A stretch of DNA of 64,000 nt, taken from Algibacter_G agarivorans (GTDB lineage: Bacteria; Bacteroidota; Bacteroidia; Flavobacteriales; Flavobacteriaceae). The position numbers were made by a program, and so were the translations under genes. The stretch's first letter is position 1; each line of letters opens with the position of its first letter. Shown here piece after piece: positions 21,916 to 30,063 of this stretch. The stretch lies in assembly GCF_039543245.1 (NCBI RefSeq), contig NZ_BAABJJ010000014.1, forward strand, positions 124,001 to 188,000, read 5' to 3'. The notes below the pieces were generated by a model. That model saw only the letters and a list, made by a program, of their open reading frames with translations. It searched no databases and was not told the origin of the DNA.

Positions 21916-22863
21916 TTATTGTACTGGTTTTTCTGTTTGAAAAAAGCAATACCAAGCTCTAGGCCCATCTTCAACCCTCACTTTCAGAGTACTATTAGTT
22001 ATTTCAATAATCTCTAAAGTACCTGAACTCTCACCGTTATACCAACACATAAAACCGCCATCTGAAATATTTATTGTCGTCCCTCTATAAGCGGGGTCTT
22101 TTGCATCCTCTGTTGCAATAGAAGATGATGGAGATAAGGTTACAGTTTTAACTCCAGTAAGTCCTGGAGCAACTTCAAGACCATGACAGGTATTACCATC
22201 AATACTTATAATGTTTGCATAATCTCCATTAACGTAGGCTATTTCTGTTAACTGTTCAAAAGTAACATCGCCATCAGCAGACTGTGAATACACAAATTCT
22301 GCATCATACATACATAGCTTATCTTCCCACCAAGGACCTGCATTAAACCAAGCAGAATATGTATGTGAGCCATCTGCCTGAACATCGTTTGGTCCTAATC
22401 CAATATTTCCATCTTTATCTGCTGCCCAGTACCATTTTTTACTATTACCAGCACCACCAGTTAAAAAGGTTTTCGCTTCTTGGTCGTCGAAAGAACTATA
22501 TACATCAATATTTATTGAAGACGTACTTTGAGACCCTCCAGTTCCAGAGGCTATAACCGTAACCGTATATGTGTTTGTGTCAACTTTTGAAAACCTATGA
22601 CTCGTAATTCCTGATGCGGCCACAGCATCTGTATTGTCCCCAAAGTTGTATATATAAGTTATAGCATTATCAGCCGTAGCTGTAAAGTGTACTAAGCCAC
22701 TACCATCTCCACCTGGATTGCTGGAGTCTTCACCAACAATCTCTTTTGTAAGTTTTACATTACTTGGTGCAATAATATCTCCAACTTCGTAATTATCTTC
22801 TTCGCAACTCATTAATGTTATTAATGCAAGAACAAAGGTTATATAATATTTAATTGTTTTCAT
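21916..22863 (-). CDS. PKD-domain surface glycan-binding lipoprotein (SusE/F position)
   Basis: A 315-residue lipoprotein (Cys20) with a PKD domain (about 35-125, YNFGDNTD motif) and a C-terminal beta-rich domain (about 130-315) with many Trp and Gly residues (KKWYWA, GPWWED, FMCWYNG). Its place after susCD and another binding protein, 11 bp behind it, is the usual place of SusE/F-like binding lipoproteins. The aromatic-rich domain is a plausible sugar-binding surface. No catalytic motif is visible. The PKD module is a sister of the one in the next gene's GH16. Confidence 0.8.
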   Translation of the reverse strand: MKTIKYYITFVLALITLMSCEEDNYEVGDIIAPSNVKLTKEIVGEDSSNPGGDGSGLVHFTATADNAITYIYNFGDNTDAVAASGITSHRFSKVDTNTYTVTVIASGTGGSQSTSSINIDVYSSFDDQEAKTFLTGGAGNSKKWYWAADKDGNIGLGPNDVQADGSHTYSAWFNAGPWWEDKLCMYDAEFVYSQSADGDVTFEQLTEIAYVNGDYANIISIDGNTCHGLEVAPGLTGVKTVTLSPSSSIATEDAKDPAYRGTTINISDGGFMCWYNGESSGTLEIIEITNSTLKVRVEDGPRAWYCFFQTEKPVQ

Positions 22864-22874
22864 CTTTTTATTTT

Positions 22875-25115
22875 TTATTTATGATAATTGAAATTATCGA
22901 TATAGGCTATTACATTATCATTATTATTTTCGCCATTAACTTGTATCACAACTTTGTCTAAATCTGTTCTGTCTATAGGATCTGGATCTGGACCATTATT
23001 ATTTTGATTGATCCAATCATCATTTACAAAATCAAATGTAATTTCCTGCCAAGCGTCTAGAACAATAGGTTTAATAATAAATGTTTGTGTTTGCCATACA
23101 TTCGGTCCTAATTCACTGTTTTGAAGTTTTAAAGAAATATTATTTTCTTGACTTCCTGTAATACCAGAAGATGGTACATATATTTTCAATGTAAATTTAC
23201 TCTTAGCCATTAAATCAAATTTAGGCGTTACAGTAAACTGAACATTGGCATATTGTCCTCCTGTATCTTGATACTCTAATACAGTAGGTGAATTATTATT
23301 AGCATCCATAAACGGATTTGCAAAATCTGTATCTAACCCTGCTTGATCTTCAACCCATGTTGTGATTGTCCCTTTTCCTTCAAAACCATCTCTTGGAGAG
23401 GGAGGACTATCTGCAGGTTGTGTTGTGCCGTAGTTGAAATCATCGATATAGGCTATTACATTATCATTATTATTTTCGCCATTAACTTGAATGACAACTT
23501 TATCTAAATCTGTTCTATCAACAGGATCTGGATCTGTACCATTGTTATTCTGGTTTATCCAGTTATCATTCTCAAAATCGAATGTTACGACCTGCCATTC
23601 GTCTAGAACAATCTCTTTAATAATGTATGTTTGTGTTTGCCATAAATTTGGTCCTAATTCACTATTTTGAAGTTTTAATGAAACTTGATTCGTTTGACTA
23701 CCTGTAATACCAGAAGATGGCACATATATTTTTAAAGAAAATACACTTTTTCCTGCAGATAAATCGAATTTAGAATCTCTTAAAAATTGAACATTTGCAT
23801 ACTGTCCGCCAGTATCTTGATACTCTAAAACAGTATCTGAAAAATTATCGGCATTAACATACGGGTTTACAAAATCGGTGTTTAATCCTGCTTGATCTCC
23901 ATCCCAAGTTGTAATATTTCCATTGCCTTCAAAATCGTCAAAAAGTAATGGCGTGTAACTAGATGCTTCTCTCCAGAAGTAGATATTATCTACGAATATG
24001 GCGCCTCCATTTGGTGCTCCCAAAAACATAAATTGAGCAATATCACTCATACTCATACCTCCATCGATAAAATACGACAATGGAATATCAAACGATGTCC
24101 ATTCATTTGCCGTTAAAGCTAAATCATACTGATTAGTACCTGTTGATGCACTAATTGGCGATACTTGAGCATCGTTATCATCAGCGGTCCAAATATCTAA
24201 ATGTAGAAATTCCATTTCTGAAGCGTCAATTTCAGCTCCTAACTGAACTCCTTGGTAGGTTAATCCTGTATAGCGAACGATTGTATCTGTATACGTAGCA
24301 TTTTCTATTAAAAATTGGCCCACATTCCAATTTGCTCCTTGATCCCAGTAAGGGAACAAATCATTTGCTAGGTTATATTCATAATTAGCCTTATCGCTAA
24401 AAACACTTATAACATCTGATGTTTGTCTGAATGGTGGTGCCTTTGCTGAAGCTAGCGGTTGTAAAATCGCCGTAACTTCAAAATCAAAAACACACTCTGT
24501 TGTTTGAGACGACGCACTCATTGCTACTACTCTAATGGTGTACGTTCCAGCTTCTTGATATTGGTAATCTAAGGGTTCTCCATTATTAGCTGTTTTAGGT
24601 TCATCTTTTCCTGGTTCACCAAAATATACCTCGTAAGAGATACCATATTTAGCCGTTACAGTTACATCTACTTCTTTAGATATAGCTATATCATTGCTTA
24701 TTTCAATATTTTCGTTTAATACACAACTCATTTCGGGTGCTTCATAAACCACAGGTAGCGATTCTGTTCCAGTAGTGGTTAGACCCGTTATTCCAACAGC
24801 CTCTATAATTACATCATAAAATTCTCCTTCGGGAAGTTCAGCATATTGATGTACCACACTTTCACCTTGAATTACTTCTGCTAACATTTCAGTACCATCT
24901 CCAAAATTTATATTGTAAGACGCGGCACCTATAGCATTTGGTGTAATACTAATTAGACCTAAATTTCCTGAATCCTCATCTAAGGTGGGCTTAAAAACTG
25001 CAGAAACTTCTGATGGCGCCTCAACTTTATCAATAAAGCTTAAATCATTATCATCTTCGGCGCAACTCATGAAGAAGATTAAAGCGAAACTAAATATATA
25101 TTTTAATGTTTTCAT
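22875..25115 (-). CDS. Large surface glycan-binding lipoprotein with duplicated C-terminal module
   Basis: A 746-residue lipoprotein (Cys18) coded 11 bp after susD. It has a PKD-like domain (about 30-125), a second PKD/Ig-like domain (about 130-215), a beta-sandwich (about 220-385) related to the C-terminus of the 466-residue lipoprotein, and two highly similar modules of about 171 residues (392-562 and 575-746). The modules share segments such as IYVPSSGITGSQ and VIQVNGENNNDNVIAYID and are also alike at DNA level, with a 546-bp period. It is probably the principal laminarin-binding protein partnering SusCD. The domains are not catalytic as far as can be seen. Confidence 0.85.
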   Translation of the reverse strand: MKTLKYIFSFALIFFMSCAEDDNDLSFIDKVEAPSEVSAVFKPTLDEDSGNLGLISITPNAIGAASYNINFGDGTEMLAEVIQGESVVHQYAELPEGEFYDVIIEAVGITGLTTTGTESLPVVYEAPEMSCVLNENIEISNDIAISKEVDVTVTAKYGISYEVYFGEPGKDEPKTANNGEPLDYQYQEAGTYTIRVVAMSASSQTTECVFDFEVTAILQPLASAKAPPFRQTSDVISVFSDKANYEYNLANDLFPYWDQGANWNVGQFLIENATYTDTIVRYTGLTYQGVQLGAEIDASEMEFLHLDIWTADDNDAQVSPISASTGTNQYDLALTANEWTSFDIPLSYFIDGGMSMSDIAQFMFLGAPNGGAIFVDNIYFWREASSYTPLLFDDFEGNGNITTWDGDQAGLNTDFVNPYVNADNFSDTVLEYQDTGGQYANVQFLRDSKFDLSAGKSVFSLKIYVPSSGITGSQTNQVSLKLQNSELGPNLWQTQTYIIKEIVLDEWQVVTFDFENDNWINQNNNGTDPDPVDRTDLDKVVIQVNGENNNDNVIAYIDDFNYGTTQPADSPPSPRDGFEGKGTITTWVEDQAGLDTDFANPFMDANNNSPTVLEYQDTGGQYANVQFTVTPKFDLMAKSKFTLKIYVPSSGITGSQENNISLKLQNSELGPNVWQTQTFIIKPIVLDAWQEITFDFVNDDWINQNNNGPDPDPIDRTDLDKVVIQVNGENNNDNVIAYIDNFNYHK
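22878..23942 (-). repeat. Tandem in-gene duplication of a binding module
   Basis: Copy 1 spans 23430-23942 and copy 2 spans 22878-23393. The DNA is nearly identical over long stretches, for example from the CGATATAGGC at 22898 and 23444. The high nucleotide similarity points to a recent duplication or ongoing gene conversion. Confidence 0.8.
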
Positions 25116-25126
25116 ATCTTATTTTT

Positions 25127-26605
25127 TTAATTTGAATATCCTGGGTTTTGTGACCAAGTGTTTCCAGCAAGCTCGATTTCAAGTCTTGGAATAGGAAATA
25201 ATTCATGCTTATTGACTTCAAAGCTAGGAATCGTACTCGTTTTCTTGGTTCTAACTTGATCAAAAAACCGATGACCTTCTCCAGCCAATTCCAGTCTTCG
25301 CTCTTGCAAAATGTTTTCTAAAGTAGCTGGAACTCTGTAGCCGGTATCTCCGCCAAAGGCTCTATCTCTCACTTCGTCCAACAATGCTTTTGGGTCTCCT
25401 TTAGGCGATGTAGCTTGAAGATTAGCTTCTGCTGCCATTAATAAAACATCTGCATAGCGGATTGCTCTATAGTTATTACCGTGTGTAACTCTAGGGTCTG
25501 GTAAGTTAGCTTCTTTATATACCATGTATTTATAATTGTAATAACCCGTATATTCATTTCTTTTATCAAAAGTTAATCCCGGCATTTGTTCAACGAAAGC
25601 TTCAATATTAAAAAATGTTGCATTGAGTCTAGTATCTGCAACATCATATAAATCAACAAGTGCTTGAACAGGCGTGCTAAACGTATTGCCATCATCATAA
25701 GGACCCCAGTTTACCTTTTCACCTGTAAATCTTGGTGACATAAAACCTGCTGCTACATTACCTTCAGAATACTCTAATTCCTCGTAACTTCCTCCTTCTA
25801 CACCAATAGAATATTGAATTTCAAAAACAGATTCTTCATTATTCTCGTTGTCATTTAGAAAAATAGTTCCAAAATCCTCAACTAAATCATAATTATTTGA
25901 CTTAATTACTTTATCAAAAGCATCTGCAGCCTTGTCATATTCCTTTTGGTATAAATACACTTTGCCCAATAAGGCCCACGCAGCTCCTTTTGTAGCTCTG
26001 CCTGGTTGCGCTTGTATCCAAGGCAAACTATTTGTAGCAGTTATTAAATCTTGTTCAATTTTATCATAGACGTCCGCTTTAGGCGTTCTACCAATAGACT
26101 GAGCACCTTCAACAGAGATTCTGCCGTCAACAACTAACGGGACATCCCCAAAAAACTTAACTAATTGAAAATAGTAAAATGACCGCAAAAATAAGTTTTC
26201 AGCTAATAATTCAGGCTTTCTATCAAAATCAACTTGATTTTGAAATTCAACAATGTAGTTGGCTCTACCAATACCAGCATACATCCATTTCCATACATTT
26301 CTTAGTGCTAGGTTATCAGGATTATGCTTCATGTCATCAATTTCCTGCCATTCCAGAACATCTGTAGGCCGCTCACCTCCACATAAAGCATTATCTGAGG
26401 CAATTTCTCCTAGTATGTGAATTAAATAATTGGTTCCTAAAAGATCATAGGTGCCAATTAAAGCATCTTCATAATCTTGTTGTGAATTAAAGAAGTTTTC
26501 AGTATTCTGTTGTCCTTCTTTAGAGATATCAATATAATCATCACAAGCATTAACTGAGATAGTTAAGACTGCAAGAATCATTAATTTTATTATATTATTT
26601 TTCAT
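25127..26605 (-). CDS. SusD/RagB family starch-binding-type outer-membrane lipoprotein
   Basis: A 492-residue lipoprotein (Cys21 in the NACDDY lipobox). It has the RagB/SusD layout: N-terminal TPR-like helices (residues about 40-330) and a C-terminal region with RNYRAIRYADVLLMAAEA, RRLELAGEGHRFFDQVR and the ending ELFPIPRLEIE...NPGY, all hallmarks of the family. It forms the lid on the SusC barrel and captures oligosaccharides. It is 12 bp after susC and 11 bp before the main binding protein. The substrate (beta-1,3-glucan) is inferred from the neighbouring enzymes. Confidence 0.96.
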   Translation of the reverse strand: MKNNIIKLMILAVLTISVNACDDYIDISKEGQQNTENFFNSQQDYEDALIGTYDLLGTNYLIHILGEIASDNALCGGERPTDVLEWQEIDDMKHNPDNLALRNVWKWMYAGIGRANYIVEFQNQVDFDRKPELLAENLFLRSFYYFQLVKFFGDVPLVVDGRISVEGAQSIGRTPKADVYDKIEQDLITATNSLPWIQAQPGRATKGAAWALLGKVYLYQKEYDKAADAFDKVIKSNNYDLVEDFGTIFLNDNENNEESVFEIQYSIGVEGGSYEELEYSEGNVAAGFMSPRFTGEKVNWGPYDDGNTFSTPVQALVDLYDVADTRLNATFFNIEAFVEQMPGLTFDKRNEYTGYYNYKYMVYKEANLPDPRVTHGNNYRAIRYADVLLMAAEANLQATSPKGDPKALLDEVRDRAFGGDTGYRVPATLENILQERRLELAGEGHRFFDQVRTKKTSTIPSFEVNKHELFPIPRLEIELAGNTWSQNPGYSN

Positions 26606-26617
26606 ATCGCTTAGTCT

Positions 26618-29600
26618 TTAAAATGAAATATTAACTCCAGTAGTAAACGTTCTAGTTTGAGGGTATTGACCCAAATCTACTCCTGCGCCCAATGGACTTG
26701 CATTAGAAACATCTGGATTATATCCACTATAGTTAGTGAATGTATATAAGTTGTTTACAGCTACGTAAAGTCTAAACCTGTCTAAGCCTAATTTTTGTAA
26801 GACTTCACTAGGTAAAGAATATCCTAATTGAACATTCTGTATTCTTAAATAAGAACCGTCTTCTACATAAAAATCAGAAAACAAAACATTACCAGACGCA
26901 TTGTTTGATGCTCTTGGAACAGTATTTGAAGACCCTTCTCCAGTCCATCTGTCTAAGTATAATCTTGATTTGTTGCTATAGGTTAAAAAACGTTCATAAC
27001 TTCTAACCACATCGTTACCTATTGACGCATATAGTGAGGTGCCAAAATCAAAATCTTTATAATTTAGGTTCAGATTGAATCCTACCGTGGCATCAGGGAT
27101 AGGGTTACCTATTACCGTTTGATCAACAGAGCTATCAATAACACCATCACCATCAATGTCAACAAATCTAATGTCGCCTGGTGCTGCGCCATCTTGAAAC
27201 TTGTCGTCAAGGTCATTTATCGTACCATCATCGTTAGTATCTGTGTTTAGAGCATCTATTTCTGCTTGGTTTTGATATATACCATCCGTTTTTAGGCCAT
27301 AAAAGACACCGATTGGAAGACCTGTTTGGAACCTTGATGTTTCCTGAGCCAAATCAAATAAGCCTCCAGAAATAAATCCTGCTGCATTATTTACTTTAAC
27401 AGCTTTGTTCTCAATGGTAGTTACGTTTAAGCCTAATCCTAATTTAAAATTTTCTGAAAAGTCATGATTAAAATTTAAACTGATATCAAACCCTTTATTC
27501 TCAATAGTTCCAGCATTTACAATTGGAGCAGAACTACCCGGAGCCGCAGCACCTACTAAAGCAGAAACTTCTGGGATTAATAATAAGTCCTCTGTTGTTT
27601 TCTTATAGTAATCGGCCGTTAAGCCTAATTTTCCATTAAAAAACCCTGCATCTATACCAATGTTTGTTTGTGTATTGGTTTCCCATTGTAAATTAGGGTT
27701 AGACAAAGCACCAATGGCATTACCATAGTATAAATTGTCTCCAAAAGAATACGAAGCTTCTGTACCGTTGGTTCCTTGCAGGAAGCCTAACCATCTGTAG
27801 CTACCTATTTTGTCATTACCAGTAATACCCCAACTAGCCCTAACTTTTAATTTATTAATACTTTCTGATTTAAAAAAATCTTCTTTACTAATTAACCAAC
27901 CTCCCGAAATAGAAGGAAAATATCCTACTCTATTTTCTGGACCGAATCTTGTTGATGCATCACGTCTTAACATAGCTGAGAAGAGGTATTTTCCATCAAA
28001 ATCATATTGCAATCTACCAAAGAATGAATACCACCTATCTTCGTTTATTCCTGTTGACGCATTGCTATTAGTTCTTATAGTTTCTCCGCTATCAATATTC
28101 CCGTCAGCATCTACAACCTCATCATAAATAAAAGATTGCGTATTAAATAGGTAAGCATTTTTCCAACTATCTCTGTCAGAACTTAACGTTAAGTATCCAA
28201 AACCATAGGCACCATAAAAATTCTCACTTCTTATAGACGAGCCCAATAAAGTACTAACATTATGGTTTCCTATTGAAAACTTATAGTCTATAAAATTCTC
28301 AAAATTATAATCGAAGTAGTTTTGGTTGTCTTCACTTACTGTACTAAATACATCTGTAACTCCGTTATCATTTCTATCTAAATCGAAAACGCCTCCATCT
28401 AATGAAACATTATTTACAACCTTCCCAGATCCATAATAACTTAAAGGGTTATATCCTCTATTTACTACATCAGCATAGTTAAAATTAAAACGGCTAGTTG
28501 CTTTTAAGTTTTCTAAAATACTGTATTGTAATTCTATTTTTCCTGTAAACCTATTCGTTTTAGACTGATTGTATGTATTGTTAATAACAGCCAAAGGATT
28601 CACAATCTCAGAACCTTGATTATCTCCAATATATGTAAAGCCTCTTGAGGGTCCCGATCCATCTGTACCATCATAAACAGAAGTTAAAGGCGATGCATTT
28701 AGGCCGTAATATAAAACAGACCCTCTACCGCTTTCATTTATACCTTTACTTTTAATGTTTGTGTACAGTAAAAAGGTGTTTAGTTTTAATTTTTTTGATA
28801 AATCGATGCCTAAGTTGTTCTTAATGGTCATCCTATTATAATTAGATTTATCTGGAGCTATGATACCATCTTGGGCAAAATAACTGGCACTCACACTATA
28901 TGTAACGGTATCCGACCCTCCATTAGCACCTATTGTATGGCTAATTATTGGGGATGTGGTAAATAATTCATCTTGCCAATCTGTTCCAACACCAAGTCCA
29001 TTAATGCTAGGGTAAGGAATTCCATTGCCATCTGCTGCTTCTGTTTCATTTACATATACAGCATACTCGGAGGCATTCATTAAGTCTAGTTGATTTGAAG
29101 CCTGTTGCAAGGATAAAAATGAGTTATACGAAAACTTTGTAGCTCTGTTTTTCTTACCAGATTTAGTTGTAATAAGTATAACACCATTAGCCGCTTGAAC
29201 ACCATAGATAGCGGAACTGGCATCTTTAATAATATCCATTTTTTCAATATCATTAGGGTCAATAATACCTAAATCAGGACCGATATTAACACCGTCCACT
29301 ATTACTAAAGGGCTATTATCACCATTAGTTGTTACCCCACGAATTCTAATATTTAATCCAGCTCCAGGAGATCCTGAATTTGATGTAACCTGAACACCTG
29401 CGGCATTACCTATAAGCGCCTCTTCTATCCTTCCTGGGTTAGATTCCGTTATCTTTTCAGAATCTAAACTTGTAAAAGCTCCAGAAACTAATTCTTTAAT
29501 TTGCGTACCATAACCAATTACAACTACTTCATCTAGTTGTGCTAAGTCTTCTTCTAACTGAATTGATAGTTTAGAATTATCGGCAACAACAATTTCTTTT

Positions 29601-29833
29601 GTTACATACCCTAGGTAACTTACAGAAAGCGTTGAGCCAATTTCAACAGCTGTAATAGTGAAATTACCATCAAAATCGGTAACAGCACCCTTACTCGTGT
29701 TTTTTACAATAACATTTACACCAGGAATTGGAAACCCTGTGTTGTCTTGTACATTTCCACTAACATCTACATTTTGTGCGCTAGTAAAAGCTACAAAAAA
29801 CAGTGCTAGAGTTTTTAAGAACATTTGTTTCAT
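26618..29833 (-). CDS. SusC/RagA family TonB-dependent outer-membrane transporter
   Basis: About 1071 residues from the chosen start at 29833 (MKQMFLKTLALFF, a good signal peptide); an upstream in-frame Met at 29872 would add 13 non-signal residues. After the signal peptide comes the carboxypeptidase-like domain (about 20-95), a TonB-box-like region with DEVVVIGYGTQ, the plug (about 110-230, with VIVDGV and NPNDIEKM-type segments) and a 22-strand barrel ending in the terminal Phe. It imports laminari-oligosaccharides with SusD. Its upstream region carries the operator-like repeat (30022-30062) and the conserved element (29896-29916). Confidence 0.97.
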   Translation of the reverse strand: MKQMFLKTLALFFVAFTSAQNVDVSGNVQDNTGFPIPGVNVIVKNTSKGAVTDFDGNFTITAVEIGSTLSVSYLGYVTKEIVVADNSKLSIQLEEDLAQLDEVVVIGYGTQIKELVSGAFTSLDSEKITESNPGRIEEALIGNAAGVQVTSNSGSPGAGLNIRIRGVTTNGDNSPLVIVDGVNIGPDLGIIDPNDIEKMDIIKDASSAIYGVQAANGVILITTKSGKKNRATKFSYNSFLSLQQASNQLDLMNASEYAVYVNETEAADGNGIPYPSINGLGVGTDWQDELFTTSPIISHTIGANGGSDTVTYSVSASYFAQDGIIAPDKSNYNRMTIKNNLGIDLSKKLKLNTFLLYTNIKSKGINESGRGSVLYYGLNASPLTSVYDGTDGSGPSRGFTYIGDNQGSEIVNPLAVINNTYNQSKTNRFTGKIELQYSILENLKATSRFNFNYADVVNRGYNPLSYYGSGKVVNNVSLDGGVFDLDRNDNGVTDVFSTVSEDNQNYFDYNFENFIDYKFSIGNHNVSTLLGSSIRSENFYGAYGFGYLTLSSDRDSWKNAYLFNTQSFIYDEVVDADGNIDSGETIRTNSNASTGINEDRWYSFFGRLQYDFDGKYLFSAMLRRDASTRFGPENRVGYFPSISGGWLISKEDFFKSESINKLKVRASWGITGNDKIGSYRWLGFLQGTNGTEASYSFGDNLYYGNAIGALSNPNLQWETNTQTNIGIDAGFFNGKLGLTADYYKKTTEDLLLIPEVSALVGAAAPGSSAPIVNAGTIENKGFDISLNFNHDFSENFKLGLGLNVTTIENKAVKVNNAAGFISGGLFDLAQETSRFQTGLPIGVFYGLKTDGIYQNQAEIDALNTDTNDDGTINDLDDKFQDGAAPGDIRFVDIDGDGVIDSSVDQTVIGNPIPDATVGFNLNLNYKDFDFGTSLYASIGNDVVRSYERFLTYSNKSRLYLDRWTGEGSSNTVPRASNNASGNVLFSDFYVEDGSYLRIQNVQLGYSLPSEVLQKLGLDRFRLYVAVNNLYTFTNYSGYNPDVSNASPLGAGVDLGQYPQTRTFTTGVNISF

Positions 29834-29895
29834 ATTTAGTCGAGTTTTTAGTTTCTGTAAAATTAAACCCATGTGTTATGATATTCTAATTTTAC

Positions 29896-29916
29896 ACCTC
29901 AACAAAAAACATACAT
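29896..29916 (-). promoter_or_regulatory. Conserved PUL promoter element, copy 3 (susC)
   Basis: Identical over 21 nt to 20264-20284, located 63 bp before the susC start and 107 bp from the nearest operator repeat. On the minus strand it contains TATGTTTTTTG, close to the Bacteroidota -7 consensus. It is the likely susC core promoter or a leader element. Confidence 0.55.
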
Positions 29917-30021
29917 CATAAAAAAATGTATGAATTTTTATTGAAATACTAATAAATACTATGTTTTATACGATATACCTTACTATACCAAATACCATAA
30001 TAAAGTAATTAAATCAGTTAA

Positions 30022-30062
30022 TGTTGTGGTAGTGTTGTGGTAATAAAAAGGTTCGTCGTGGT
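30022..30062 (-). promoter_or_regulatory. Tripartite direct repeat (PUL operator), copy C (susC)
   Basis: Perfect TGTTGTGGT copies start at 30022 and 30033, and a 7/9 copy CGTCGTGGT starts at 30054, giving +11 and +21 bp offsets as at the other two loci. The last repeat touches the stop codon of the regulator gene. It is 189 bp upstream of the susC start. Confidence 0.7.
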
Positions 30063-30063
30063 C

